Below are positions 44,566 to 53,720 of a DNA stretch of 64,000 nucleotides, one piece after another. The translations under genes were made by a program, and so were the position numbers. Under the pieces are notes generated by a model, which ran no database searches, was not told the DNA's origin, and saw only the letters and a program-made list of their open reading frames with translations. The DNA lies in the NCBI GenBank assembly GCA_030148605.1, contig JASBTD010000035.1, positions 1 to 64,000 on the forward strand. The letters are read 5' to 3'. Numbering within the stretch: the first letter of the stretch is position 1; each line of letters starts with the position of its first letter. This DNA comes from Erythrobacter sp. (GTDB lineage: Bacteria; Pseudomonadota; Alphaproteobacteria; Sphingomonadales; Sphingomonadaceae).

Positions 44566-45318
44566 TCAATCCATGAAATCGCGCCGCTCGACGTCGATTG
44601 CCCCATCGGAACTGATGCGCACCACATTGTAGGACGGTGGAGCGCCATTGCGCAGCCGCGTCGACAATGTGCCTGCACCAATCATGCGCATGGCATTGTT
44701 CCCGCGTGAGCGGACCTGGTCAAACGGCATGTGGATGTGGCCGGTCAAAACAGCGCTTGCGCCTACTGCGGCGAGTTCTTCGAACGCCATGTCGCCGCGA
44801 ATGGTTGGATTCTTCTGCCCGTCATGCGCCGCAAGCAGCGGGTGATGGCACGCCACCAGCTTGATCCGTGGGTCATCCTGCAAGTCGCGCAGGCGAGCAA
44901 GCGCAGCATCGAGATTGCGGCGGGTTACAACACCGTCAGACCACGGCCAACGCAGCTGTGCACGCACATTGGTCTCGAAAGGCACGATAACCGCGTGCGC
45001 GAGCTCGATCGGCGTATTCACTGCAGCTGCCAGTTCGCCTGACCTCTTGTAAGGCTGCGTGAACCGCTCCCACGGATTGTAATAGGGCATGTCATGATTG
45101 CCCGGTTGCACCATCAGCGGCACACCGAGATCAAGAAACCATGCGCGCGCTGCGGCATACTGGCGATGCGTTGCGCGTTGTGTGAGATCGCCTGTGCAGA
45201 TAACCGCGTCAGGCTCTTCCGTCCGCACCGCATCGACAAACCATGCCATTGCCGCGTGATGTTCCACTCCGAAATGGGTGTCGCTGACATGGAACAGGGT
45301 TGAGGAATCTTGCGGCAT
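44566..45318 (-). CDS. Metallophosphoesterase (cyclic-nucleotide-type, Icc-like)
   Basis: 250 residues. All five metal motifs of the calcineurin superfamily are present: HVSDTHFG, CTGDLTQ, QPGNHDMP, ACHHPLL and TGHIHMPF. Resembles the Icc/CpdA and class III phosphodiesterases, so the substrate could be a cyclic nucleotide or another phosphodiester. Cytoplasmic. Confidence 0.88.
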   Translation of the reverse strand: MPQDSSTLFHVSDTHFGVEHHAAMAWFVDAVRTEEPDAVICTGDLTQRATHRQYAAARAWFLDLGVPLMVQPGNHDMPYYNPWERFTQPYKRSGELAAAVNTPIELAHAVIVPFETNVRAQLRWPWSDGVVTRRNLDAALARLRDLQDDPRIKLVACHHPLLAAHDGQKNPTIRGDMAFEELAAVGASAVLTGHIHMPFDQVRSRGNNAMRMIGAGTLSTRLRNGAPPSYNVVRISSDGAIDVERRDFMD

Positions 45319-45361
45319 GGGTTTGCCGCCTAGCAGATTCGCAGCGCCAAGAAAGTGCCTA

Positions 45362-45628
45362 TCAGATACGATTGGTCAGGATCAGCCAGGCCGCGAACGC
45401 GTTGAGCGCGCTATAAGCAAGATAAGCCCAAGCCAAGCCCGCCCATCCGTTTGCGGCGAGCAACAACGCTGCCAGCAACACCAGGAACTCTGTGAGCATT
45501 GTCAAACGCCCACCGAGTACATTGATAAACCAACTGGCTTGGCCCAGCACAGGATGGCGGCTTTCAAGCACTGCCTTATGCAATGCAAAATTGCCGATCC
45601 CGAGCAAGAAGATCACGATCAAAGCCAT
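45362..45628 (-). CDS. Small membrane protein, 88 aa
   Basis: Three hydrophobic segments (1-13, 42-60 and 62-84) with WFINVLGGRLTMLTEFLVLL in the middle. It sits 43 bp upstream of the metallophosphoesterase gene on the same strand. Upstream is a 342-bp gene-free stretch. Not recognised. Confidence 0.65.
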   Translation of the reverse strand: MALIVIFLLGIGNFALHKAVLESRHPVLGQASWFINVLGGRLTMLTEFLVLLAALLLAANGWAGLAWAYLAYSALNAFAAWLILTNRI

Positions 45629-45719
45629 TGTTGCATTATTGCGTAAACACCCGTCGATTGGAAATAGCCATTCGTCGGCGCAATTCAGCCGTCAGTCCTG
45701 CCGGGTGATTGCTGGTCGA

Positions 45720-45938
45720 TAGGCCACCGACGATGGTCGAGCACGCCATGCCCGCGGCACTGCAATCCGGTAATTCTTCTCATGCGGATGCGGCCTTCCC
45801 CCCCCTTACCCGGTCCCCGCGAATAGGAGATGCAGGCAAGCTAATCAGCTATTGATAAGTGCACCTGGGCGTAAGTCCCATGGCACCTGGCGGCCCGGGC
45901 CCCAATCCAGTCCCTGAGGTTCGGGCCGCCCCCCTTTA
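45720..45938 (+). ncRNA. Possible structured small RNA in a 342-bp gap
   Basis: The gap 45629-45970 has no supported gene. Two plus-strand hairpins are visible: GTGCACCTGGG/CCCATGGCAC (45859-45886) and a 13-bp stem at 45889-45901 with 45918-45930 (GGCGGCCCGGGCC/GGTTCGGGCCGCC). The second needs two G-U pairs, which form only in plus-strand RNA, and is followed by CCCCTTTAT, so it may be a terminator. 5' end and promoter are not defined. A 40-codon frame (45733-45855) lacks a ribosome-binding site. Confidence 0.3.
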
Positions 45939-45970
45939 TGCAGCTGTGATATCTGGCAGAACCGGCCAGA

Positions 45971-46729
45971 TCAACGCCCGGCCATTGCCTTTACCTTGGG
46001 CAGGTAAGTGCGACCAATCCTGAGCGCTTCGCCGCAATCAAGCTCCGCTGACCAAACTCCCAATCCATCGTGCCGCAAGCCGCGAATACGGTCCTTGCGC
46101 AAAATGGTGGACCGATGGATCCGGATGAATTCTGCCGGGTCGAGCCTTTCCTCAAGCCCGGCGATCGTCTGCAGCAGCAGATAGCTGCGCCCGCCCTCTG
46201 CTCCATCGCCGACATGCAAGCGCACATAGTCACGCTCGGCATCGATCCGGCTGACTTCGCTCACCGCTATCCGTAGTAGCTCGGAACGATGCGGCACCCA
46301 CAGTTCTTCGAGCCATTGGCTGTCTTTGTTGCGAGATGTTCCGCGCCGCGCAATGGCCCGTTCGATTGCGCGAACCAGCCGGTCGCTAGCCACGGGTTTC
46401 AGCACGTAATCGATCGCATCAAGATCGAAAGCTTCAACGGCAAAGTCATCGTGGGCGGTGACAAAGATGACCGCCGGAGGGACGTCTTTCTTCGCCAGTT
46501 CACGCGCAACGGCGAGCCCGTCAAGTTCCGGCATGGTCATGTCGAGCAGTATCAAATCGGGCGAAAGTGCCTCGACCAGCCTCAGCGCCGCAGCGCCATC
46601 GCTCGCGGTTCCGGCTACAGAGATCATGTCCAGCCCCGCGCATATGACCTGTATCCGCTCGACTGCGAGCGGTTCGTCATCAACGATCAGAGTTCTGAGC
46701 GGGGTTTCCGCGTGATTGCTGTCAGCCAT
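45971..46729 (-). CDS. LytTR-family response regulator (second)
   Basis: 252 residues. Receiver domain with DDEPLAVERIQVIC, phospho-Asp in LILLDMTMPELDGLAV and Lys in YVLKPVA; the LytTR domain has RIDAERDYVRLHVGD, LQTIAGLEERLDPAEFIRIHRSTILRKDRI in successive segments. Overlaps its kinase by 8 bases. A paralogue of the regulator at 13497-14294. Confidence 0.9.
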   Translation of the reverse strand: MADSNHAETPLRTLIVDDEPLAVERIQVICAGLDMISVAGTASDGAAALRLVEALSPDLILLDMTMPELDGLAVARELAKKDVPPAVIFVTAHDDFAVEAFDLDAIDYVLKPVASDRLVRAIERAIARRGTSRNKDSQWLEELWVPHRSELLRIAVSEVSRIDAERDYVRLHVGDGAEGGRSYLLLQTIAGLEERLDPAEFIRIHRSTILRKDRIRGLRHDGLGVWSAELDCGEALRIGRTYLPKVKAMAGR

Positions 46730-47963
46730 TTCGAGTCAACGGTATGCGGATTTCGCTGCGATATCCACCCGGAACAGGCCCGGATTCGAGCATGACGTCC
46801 GGGCCAAAACGGGCTTCCAACCTGTCGCGCACATTCGCAAGACCGATGCCAAAGCCATGCTCCGACTCTTCGGGCACGCCCGGCCCGTCATCCGCCACTG
46901 TCAGCACCAGACGATCGAACTCTTCGCGTGCCGAGATCTTGATCGTGACCGGTCGATTGACGCGCGAGACGGCATATTTGACCGAGTTTTCAACCAGGGG
47001 CTGCAGGATCATCCCGGGTACGCGGGCATCGCGCAGATCCTCCGGCATGTCGAACTCTGTCCGCAGGCGTTCGGGGAAACGCACTGTCTCGATATCGAGA
47101 TAGAGCTTCTGCAGGTCAATCTCGTCTTCCAGCAGGACATCCGAGGTTGGATCATCGGCGAGACTATGGCGATAGAAGCGCGACATGGTCTGAATCATTT
47201 GTTCCGCGCGCTCGGTCTTGTTGGTCATCACCAGCGAAGACAGCGAGTTGAGCGTGTTGAACAGGAAGTGCGGATTGACCTGATACCTTAGCGAGCGCAG
47301 CTCTGCAGCCTTTGCAGCCTGACGGAACTCGCCAGCGCGGCGTTCCGCTGCACGCGCAGCAAAACCGGCCACCATCGCGAAATAGAGCGAAGCCCAGGCG
47401 AGCATGAGGAAATAGCGGCCAAGCGCAAGCTCGATAATCAGTGCCCAACGTTCAGTCTCCGTCGGCGCGGGCGCAATGATGATGCTTTCGGAAATCAGTT
47501 CGTCTTCAATTGCTTCTGCAGATTCGGTGCCATCGTCCCACGGCCTGATACGCTTGATCGGCACATCGACGAGCAAGTTGCCTGCTTCGTCGCGCCGAAC
47601 CTTGATGCCGCGTTCCTGGCCGTAGCGTTCTTCCTCCATCTGCGAAATGTCCGCGAAGATCATCTGGTTGGTTTGCGCGATCGGGATTGCCAGCGGGAAA
47701 GCGAGCACAATTGCAGCGGCAACGCGCAACCAGAATGGTCGATTGTCCAGCAGCCTGAGCAGGAACCACAGCACCATGGTCATCGCGACACCAACCATTG
47801 TCACGACGCCGCGGCGCCAAAGCATCTCGTCCTGGAACTCGAAGCCTACGACATAGGCGCGCAGCGTGGTCACGGCGAAATGCACCGCCCACAGCGCAAC
47901 GATCGACACAATCACTGTGCGGACCGGAACGCTGGTTGCGATGTTCTTTGTATTTGTGTCCAT
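46722..47963 (-). CDS. LytS-type sensor histidine kinase (second)
   Basis: 413 residues. Membrane helices near 13-33, 48-68, 75-95 and 180-205; between the last two lies an extracytoplasmic loop of about 85 residues with charged sequence (IKVRRDEAGNLLVDVPIKRI). Kinase core LRYQVNPHFLFNTLNSLSSLV has the phosphoacceptor His, with LVENSVKYAV and GIGLANVRDRLEARFG for ATP binding. Unlike the pair at 12.3 kb this one has a periplasmic sensor loop. Confidence 0.88.
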   Translation of the reverse strand: MDTNTKNIATSVPVRTVIVSIVALWAVHFAVTTLRAYVVGFEFQDEMLWRRGVVTMVGVAMTMVLWFLLRLLDNRPFWLRVAAAIVLAFPLAIPIAQTNQMIFADISQMEEERYGQERGIKVRRDEAGNLLVDVPIKRIRPWDDGTESAEAIEDELISESIIIAPAPTETERWALIIELALGRYFLMLAWASLYFAMVAGFAARAAERRAGEFRQAAKAAELRSLRYQVNPHFLFNTLNSLSSLVMTNKTERAEQMIQTMSRFYRHSLADDPTSDVLLEDEIDLQKLYLDIETVRFPERLRTEFDMPEDLRDARVPGMILQPLVENSVKYAVSRVNRPVTIKISAREEFDRLVLTVADDGPGVPEESEHGFGIGLANVRDRLEARFGPDVMLESGPVPGGYRSEIRIPLTRNG

Positions 47964-48063
47964 TACATCTGCCAGATAGCTGCGCGCCTTTTACAAGGCG
48001 AATCCGTCGTCGGCCACGATATACCGTTCATCGAAAGTTCATCGAACGACCGGCGTCGAGCGA

Positions 48064-49590
48064 TCAGCCGTTCTCGAGCAATTTCTCCTTTGCAATCCGC
48101 TCTTTCCATTGCGCTGGCGCCAGCTTGTGCACGTTGGTGCCTTCGCTATCGACTGCGACGGTTACCGGCATATCCTTCACTGTGAATTCGTAGATCGCTT
48201 CCATGCCAAGGTCTTCGAAAGCGACAATCTTGGCTTCCTTGATCGCACGCGCCACCAGATACGCTGCCCCGCCAACTGCCATCAGGTAGGAGACCTTGAA
48301 GCGGCTGATCACATCGACTGCATCATGCCCGCGCTCGGCCTTGCCGATCATTGCCAGCAGGCCAAGGTCGAGCATCATTTCAGTGAACTTGTCCATCCGC
48401 GTCGCTGTGGTCGGGCCGGCCGGGCCAACCACTTCGCCCATCACCGGATCAACCGGGCCGACGTAATAGATCGCGCGACCCTTGAAATCGACCGGCAGCT
48501 CCTCGCCTTTCGCCAGCATGTCCTGGATGCGCTTATGCGCGGCATCGCGGCCCGTCAGCATCGCGCCATTGAGCAGCAGGCGATCACCCGCTTTCCAGCT
48601 CGCGACTTCTTCCGGCGTGAGATTATCAAGATCGACCCGCTTCGCTTCAGCATCGGGCTGCCATTCCACCTTGGGCCAGGCATCGAGATCGGGCTGCGGG
48701 ATATAGGCCGGGCCTGAACCATCCATCGTCACATGCGCATGGCGCGTCGCCGCGCAATTGGGGATCATCGCCACCGGCTTGCCCGCCGCGTGGCAGGGCC
48801 AGTCGAGAATCTTGACGTCAAGAATGGTCGAGAGGCCACCCAAGCCCTGCGCGCCGACACCCGTGGCATTAACCGCATCGAATATATCGATCCGCAGCTG
48901 CTCGATATCGTTTTGCGCACCGCGTGCCTTGAGCTGGCTCATGTCGATCGGGTCCATCAGGCTTTGCTTGGCAAGCTTCATGCAGTGCTCTGCCGTGCCG
49001 CCAATCCCGATCCCCAGCATGCCCGGCGGGCACCAGCCAGCGCCCATCGATGGGATCTGCTCGAGCACCCAGTCAATGATATTGTCCGAGGGGTTCATCA
49101 TCTTGAACTTGGACTTGTTCTCGCTGCCGCCGCCCTTGGCCGCCACATCAATGCTGATCGTGTTGCCCGGCACCATTTCCACTGAAAGAACACACGGCGT
49201 GTTGTCGCGCGTGTTGCGGCGCGTGAAAGCAGGATCAGCCAGGATCGAGGCTCGCAGCTTGTTCTCAGGGTGATTGTAAGCGCGGCGCACCCCTTCATCG
49301 ACCACATCCTGCAGCGAACGCTTCGATTCCAGGCGGCAGTCCTGCCCCCATTTGATGTACACATTGACGATGCCTGTGTCCTGGCAGATCGGGCGATGCC
49401 CTTCGGCGCACATCCGGCTGTTGGTGAGGATTTGCGCAATCGCATCCTTGGCCGCCGGGCCTTGCTCGGCGTCATAGGCTTTGCCCAGCGCCTGGATGTA
49501 ATCCATCGGGTGGTAGTAAGAGATATATTGCAGGGCGTCCGCCACGGTCTCGATCAGATCGTCTTCGCGGATAAGGGTCATGTCGCTCAT
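48064..49590 (-). CDS. Fumarate hydratase class I ([4Fe-4S], FumA-like)
   Basis: 508 residues from ATG 49590 (MSDMTLIREDDLIETVADAL). Hydrates fumarate to malate in the TCA cycle. Cluster Cys in AEGHRPICQDTGIV, further Cys in APP-like VLEQ ... GAGWCPPGMLGIGIGG and IPNCAATRHAH; the C-terminal domain has VGPAGPTTATRMDKF. This oxygen-sensitive enzyme needs iron-sulfur assembly. The open frame upstream to 49830 is not homologous and overlaps the promoter region. Confidence 0.94.
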   Translation of the reverse strand: MSDMTLIREDDLIETVADALQYISYYHPMDYIQALGKAYDAEQGPAAKDAIAQILTNSRMCAEGHRPICQDTGIVNVYIKWGQDCRLESKRSLQDVVDEGVRRAYNHPENKLRASILADPAFTRRNTRDNTPCVLSVEMVPGNTISIDVAAKGGGSENKSKFKMMNPSDNIIDWVLEQIPSMGAGWCPPGMLGIGIGGTAEHCMKLAKQSLMDPIDMSQLKARGAQNDIEQLRIDIFDAVNATGVGAQGLGGLSTILDVKILDWPCHAAGKPVAMIPNCAATRHAHVTMDGSGPAYIPQPDLDAWPKVEWQPDAEAKRVDLDNLTPEEVASWKAGDRLLLNGAMLTGRDAAHKRIQDMLAKGEELPVDFKGRAIYYVGPVDPVMGEVVGPAGPTTATRMDKFTEMMLDLGLLAMIGKAERGHDAVDVISRFKVSYLMAVGGAAYLVARAIKEAKIVAFEDLGMEAIYEFTVKDMPVTVAVDSEGTNVHKLAPAQWKERIAKEKLLENG

Positions 49591-49774
49591 CGAAGCTGTG
49601 CTCCTGTCGGTCGATTCCCTCGCCCCATAGGCGTGCGCGCCTCCTACCGTCAAAACCCGAATGCAATTTCGACTGAATTTCCAAGGTTCAAAGCGCTTGG
49701 CGACAAGCACTCCAAAGGCTAGAGGTGATTGACCTAGTGTGTTGTGCGTGTAATACAGCCAGTGGAAAGCCTCA

Positions 49775-50359
49775 ATGACGACAGATATGACAGCCGCCCG
49801 CAAAGCCATGATCGACAGCCAGCTGCGCACCAGTGGGGTGAATGAGCCCTTCGTGCTTGCGCGAATGGGTGCTGTTGCGCGTGAAGATTTTGTGCCGGAA
49901 GGCGCGCGCTCGATTGCCTATATGGACAGGGCGATCCCGCTTGGCGACGGCCGTCATCTCGCTGCACCACTGGTGCATGGAAAGATGCTGGCTGAAGCAC
50001 GGCCTACACAAAATGACAATGTGCTCGTGGTCGAAAGTGGTTCTGGCTACCTCGCTGAACTGCTTCGCGCCTTGGTTGGCAAGCTCGACATAAAGTCTGT
50101 CGAAGAGGTCGCAAGCGGCAAGAAAGGCCGCAAGGCCTATTCGCTGATCATGGTGGACGGCGCGATCGAACAAATGCCCGAATCGCTTGCCAAACAGCTC
50201 GAAGAAGGTGGCCGGATTGTGACCGGGCTGGTGCTGCGCGGTGTAACGCGACTGGCGACCGGCAGGAAAGTGGCGGGGCAAGTGACACTGCGACCGCTGG
50301 CTGAGATCGGCATCCCTGTGCTTGCTGAATTTGACCGTCCGAAGGAATGGAGTTTCTGA
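49775..50359 (+). CDS. Pcm-like methyltransferase homologue with shortened SAM region
   Basis: 194 residues. N-terminus AARKAMIDSQLRTSGVNEPFVL, RAIPLGDGRHLAAPLVHGKML and C-terminus QLEEGGRIVTGLVLRGVTRLATGR match the Pcm-like (protein-L-isoaspartate O-methyltransferase) proteins found upstream of tolC in sphingomonads. After motif I (VLVVESGSGYLAELL) about 25 residues, including the acidic ribose-binding residue, appear to be missing compared with what I recall of the family (about 218 residues). Activity is doubtful. Overlaps tolC by 13 bases. Confidence 0.75.
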   Translation: MTTDMTAARKAMIDSQLRTSGVNEPFVLARMGAVAREDFVPEGARSIAYMDRAIPLGDGRHLAAPLVHGKMLAEARPTQNDNVLVVESGSGYLAELLRALVGKLDIKSVEEVASGKKGRKAYSLIMVDGAIEQMPESLAKQLEEGGRIVTGLVLRGVTRLATGRKVAGQVTLRPLAEIGIPVLAEFDRPKEWSF

Positions 50360-51849
50360 ACTTGACCGCACGTAGCCCTGCAATCCGGCCATTGGCGGCC
50401 GCCCTAATGCTGGGCTCGGCGCTGGTTCCTGCTTCAGCTCAGGCAGATGATCTGCGCGATGCGCTGGTCAGCGCTTATGAGACCAACCCCACATTGCTCG
50501 CCGCTCGCGCGCAGCAACGCGCAACCGATGAAGACGTGCCGATCCAGCGCGCACAAGGGCTGCACAATGTGTCGGTAACCGGCAACCACATCGAATTCGT
50601 ACGCGTCTCGCCCAACAGCTTCACTGCGCCGGAGCGCCGCTTCCAGGGCGGTGTCGACATGACTGTGCCGGTCTATTCAGGCGGCGCCGTTCGCAACGGC
50701 ATCAAGGCCGCGAAAGAGCGTGTCTCTGCAGGCCAGGCTGATCTGCGCGGCACAGAAAGCTCTGTCTTCAGCCAGGTTGTTGCCGCCTACATGGATGTGC
50801 TGCGCACGGAAGCGCTGGCAACTCTGGCGGGCAATCAGGTTGATGTGTTGAGCGTGAATCTGGAGGCGACGACGGATCGCTTCGAGATTGGCGAGCTTAC
50901 CCGCACCGATGTGGCACAATCGCAATCGCGCCTTGCCGTCGCGCAAGGCGATTTTCGCAACGCGCAAGCGAACCTGATCGCAGCACGCGAAAACTATATC
51001 CAGCTGGTGGGCCGGGCGCCAGCCGATCTTCAGCCGCCCCCGCCCTTGCCCGGCCTGCCGGAAACCGTTGGGGAAGCAGTGGTGACAGCGCTCGACAGCA
51101 ACCCCGATCTGATCGCTGCGCGCGAACGTGCGGATGCGGCGGGATATGATTCGGAGGTAGCCGGATCTGGCCGCCTGCCCACTGTCGGGCTGTTCGCCAA
51201 CATCGACTACACCGATTATTTCGGCACACTTGGCGGCCCGATCTCTTCCAATTTCACGCAGACGGAAACCACCGCCAACGCTGGCGTTCAGGTAACCATT
51301 CCGATCTTTCAAGGCGGATTGCCTGCCGCGCGCCAGCGGCAAGCCTATGCCCGCGAGACTGCTGCGCTCGAACAGGTCATCGCGACAGAACGCAATGTGA
51401 TCTCGCAAGTCCGCGCCGCATATTCGAGCTGGCAGGCCTCGCAGGCGGTGATCGAAAGTTCCGAAGCTGCGGTTGCTGCCGCCGAACTCAGCCTCGAAGG
51501 CGTGCGGGCAGAAAATTCGATTGGCAACCGCACGATTCTTGATGTGCTCAATGCCGAACAGGAATTGCTTTCAGCGCGGGCGCAATTGGTCACCGCGCGG
51601 CGCAATGCTTATGTGGCGGGCTTCACCGTGCTGGCCGCGATGGGCAAGGCAGAGGCGCGCGATCTCAATCTCGACACGGGCGGCCTGCTTTATGACCCGG
51701 AAATCAACGCCAAGCGTGCGCGGCGCGCGCTGTTTGATTGGCAGCGCGACCCCGAACCCGCCGCAAAATCAACGAGAACCGTTGACATCCCCGCGCCCGA
51801 CGCGATGATTGGTCCGCCTGATGAGTCGGGTGACGTCACGAACCAGTGA
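50347..51849 (+). CDS. tolC: TolC-family outer membrane efflux protein
   Basis: 500 residues. Signal peptide (AAALMLGSALVPASAQA) then two OEP repeats: LRDALVSAYETNPTLLAARAQ with VDMTVPVYSGGAVRNGI, and VTALDSNPDLIAARERAD with VQVTIPIFQGGLPAARQRQ. Late motif SIGNRTILDVLNAEQELLSAR is typical. Forms the trimeric outer-membrane channel used by efflux pumps and type I secretion. No pump gene is nearby. Confidence 0.94.
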   Translation: MEFLNLTARSPAIRPLAAALMLGSALVPASAQADDLRDALVSAYETNPTLLAARAQQRATDEDVPIQRAQGLHNVSVTGNHIEFVRVSPNSFTAPERRFQGGVDMTVPVYSGGAVRNGIKAAKERVSAGQADLRGTESSVFSQVVAAYMDVLRTEALATLAGNQVDVLSVNLEATTDRFEIGELTRTDVAQSQSRLAVAQGDFRNAQANLIAARENYIQLVGRAPADLQPPPPLPGLPETVGEAVVTALDSNPDLIAARERADAAGYDSEVAGSGRLPTVGLFANIDYTDYFGTLGGPISSNFTQTETTANAGVQVTIPIFQGGLPAARQRQAYARETAALEQVIATERNVISQVRAAYSSWQASQAVIESSEAAVAAAELSLEGVRAENSIGNRTILDVLNAEQELLSARAQLVTARRNAYVAGFTVLAAMGKAEARDLNLDTGGLLYDPEINAKRARRALFDWQRDPEPAAKSTRTVDIPAPDAMIGPPDESGDVTNQ

Positions 51850-51903
51850 CGTCAATAGCCGCAACCGGTCATGTCGAAACGCGCAACAGGGGATAGGGAG
51901 CGC

Positions 51904-52380
51904 ATGGCGCAGCACAATGAAGCTTCGGTCGAGGAAATCCTCGAATCGATCAAGAATGTGATTGCGCGCGACAATCGCCTACCCTCAGCCCAGGCAGCCA
52001 ACGGGCAAACGCGCAGCAAAAGCGGTGACGAAGCGGAAGAGGATGTTCTCGACCTTGCTACAATGGAGTTTGCGCAAGACCTTGTCCGGCAGGCCGATCA
52101 TGGCGGCGAATATGAGGCCGCGCGCCAGACAGAACAGGAATCCCCGCTGACTACGGAAGCGGTGCGCAATTCGATGCGCGAGAACTTCGAAGCGCTGGCG
52201 ATGCTCGCTGAACCGGGCGCACGCCCGCAGATCGTGCGGTCAGGCGAAACCTCGCTTGAAGGGCTGGTGCGGGACATGCTGCGCCCCATGCTGGCAGAAT
52301 GGCTCGACAAGAATCTGCCTGGCATGGTCGAGAAGATGGTTCAGGCAGAGATCGCGCGGATTGCCGGAAAACGCGGCTAG
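51904..52380 (+). CDS. popZ: PopZ-like polar organising protein (DUF2497)
   Basis: 158 residues from ATG 51904. N-terminal helix SVEEILESIKNVIARDNR, an acidic middle, and C-terminal helices LEGLVRDMLRPMLAEWLDKN and MVEKMVQAEIARIAGKRG are the PopZ/DUF2497 layout. In Caulobacter PopZ self-assembles at the pole and anchors ParB-bound origins. valS, often the neighbour, is absent here. Confidence 0.85.
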   Translation: MAQHNEASVEEILESIKNVIARDNRLPSAQAANGQTRSKSGDEAEEDVLDLATMEFAQDLVRQADHGGEYEAARQTEQESPLTTEAVRNSMRENFEALAMLAEPGARPQIVRSGETSLEGLVRDMLRPMLAEWLDKNLPGMVEKMVQAEIARIAGKRG

Positions 52381-52415
52381 CCTCTTCCGGCGGCCGCCGT
52401 TAAACCCCGCGCAGC

Positions 52416-52826
52416 ATGAGCACCGAATCCCCCAACCCGCCCGATCTTGCAGAAGCGCAACTGGCGCTCGCCAAGCTGGGTGGGGAAAGCATTGGCAGGC
52501 ATATCTTCCTGTGCGCGATGAGCGAAAAGCAGAAATGCTGTTCGCGCGAGCAAGGCGAAGCCTCGTGGAAATATCTCAAGCGGCGGTTGAACGAGTTGAA
52601 GCTTTCAGGGCCGAAACGGATCAATCCCGAAGGCAAGTCCTGCGGCGGTGTGCAGCGCACCAAGGCGGATTGCTTGCAAGTATGTGCGGCGGGGCCGATC
52701 GCGGTCGTATGGCCAGACCGGGTATGGTACCACTCAGCCAGTCCGGACGTGCTTGAACGGATCATCCAGGAACATCTGATCGGGAACGAACCGGTGGAAG
52801 AGTACCGGTTGACCTATCCCGGCTGA
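52416..52826 (+). CDS. Thioredoxin-like [2Fe-2S] ferredoxin
   Basis: 136 residues. Cysteines C33 ([14 protein letters not shown]), C41/C42, C86 and C90 ([16 protein letters not shown]) fit the thioredoxin-like ferredoxin ([2Fe-2S]) family. [20 protein letters not shown] is the typical C-terminal helix. An electron-transfer protein with unknown partner. Start 35 bp after popZ. Confidence 0.87.
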   Translation: MSTESPNPPDLAEAQLALAKLGGESIGRHIFLCAMSEKQKCCSREQGEASWKYLKRRLNELKLSGPKRINPEGKSCGGVQRTKADCLQVCAAGPIAVVWPDRVWYHSASPDVLERIIQEHLIGNEPVEEYRLTYPG

Positions 52827-52849
52827 ACGAGCGCGCCAGCCGTCAACTT

Positions 52850-53155
52850 TCAGTCTTCGTCATGCTTCGGCAGATTGTTGTCGACCGAAGCATCGTGTCC
52901 TGTGCCATTGGACAGGAACACCAGCCCCATCAGCGCACTGGTCAGCAGCATCATGAAGCCCATTCCCAATGCAACCGCGATGTAGAAATGTACGGAAACC
53001 GCCCCATTGAATTTGTAGAGCAACGCCAAGGCGATTCCGACCATGCCCACGGTGAACAGGAACATGAACCGCATCAGCCTGCGATAGCGCGCCCAGGCGT
53101 GAGCGGCGGTCTGCGGATCGTCGAGGGGGGATTTTCCAACCATCGGGCGCCACAT
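52850..53155 (-). CDS. Small two-helix membrane protein
   Basis: 101 residues from ATG 53155 (97 from 53143). Membrane helices near 34-53 and 61-84; short soluble ends, the last rich in Asp and His (VDNNLPKHDED). The open frame extends upstream but that part overlaps the CBS gene start and is not membrane-like. Family not recognised. Confidence 0.7.
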   Translation of the reverse strand: MWRPMVGKSPLDDPQTAAHAWARYRRLMRFMFLFTVGMVGIALALLYKFNGAVSVHFYIAVALGMGFMMLLTSALMGLVFLSNGTGHDASVDNNLPKHDED

Positions 53156-53257
53156 GGGCCTTCGCGCACTGTGATGCAATGCTTCAGTTCGATCGCTTTG
53201 ATTCGCCTTTTTGCAGGGAAAGTGGCATTCTTCGCATGAATCGGAGGAGGACAAGCC

Positions 53258-53689
53258 ATGACCATCGCCAAGATCATTCAGGGCCGCAGCAGCCAGGACG
53301 TGATTAGCTGCAATGCTTCGACACCCATGCGCGAAGCGGTTGCCATATTGGCGGAGAAACGGATCGGCGCCCTGCCGGTGACGCAAGGTGGATCAGTCGT
53401 AGGGATCTTTTCCGAGCGCGACGTGATCTACCGCTTGGCAGAAGAAGGCGAAGTCTGCCTCAACCGCCCGCTCGCCGATGTGATGACTGCACCGCCGATT
53501 ACAGTCGAGCCGTCAACCGTGATCGATGATGCCTTTGCCCTGATGACCAGGCGCCGCATTCGCCATCTTCCCGTGCTGGAAGGCAATGCGATGGTGGCCT
53601 TCATTTCCATCGGAGATCTGGTCAAACATCATACCGATGAGGTGGAGCATGAGGCGGAGGCTTTACGCACCTATATCCAGACCGCTTGA
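53258..53689 (+). CDS. CBS-domain pair protein
   Basis: 143 residues made of two CBS domains: first MREAVAILAEKRIGALPVTQGGSVVGIFSERD in pieces, second DDAFALMTRRRIRHLPVLEG. CBS pairs bind adenosine nucleotides (ATP, AMP, SAM). GGAGGA precedes ATG 53258. No effector domain is attached, so it is a stand-alone sensor. Confidence 0.88.
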   Translation: MTIAKIIQGRSSQDVISCNASTPMREAVAILAEKRIGALPVTQGGSVVGIFSERDVIYRLAEEGEVCLNRPLADVMTAPPITVEPSTVIDDAFALMTRRRIRHLPVLEGNAMVAFISIGDLVKHHTDEVEHEAEALRTYIQTA

Positions 53690-53720
53690 GAATTGGCGCA
53701 AGCGACCTTAAATTCAGCGG

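Noticed and set aside
45733-45855. 40-codon open frame in the 342-bp gap
   Set aside because: No ribosome-binding site and no recognisable sequence; kept only as part of the possible RNA.
45900-45920. CCAGTCCCTGAGG resembling part of E. coli 6S RNA
   Set aside because: The match is short, lies in a hairpin loop, and the rest of a 6S structure would have to run into the response regulator gene; not enough to call 6S RNA.
47985-48000. Hairpin CGCCTT-TTAC-AAGGCG after fumarase
   Set aside because: Only 6 bp and no T-run on the minus strand, so not supported as a terminator.
49591-49830. 80-codon N-terminal extension of fumarase
   Set aside because: Not similar to any fumarase, runs through the intergenic region and overlaps the start of the divergent gene.
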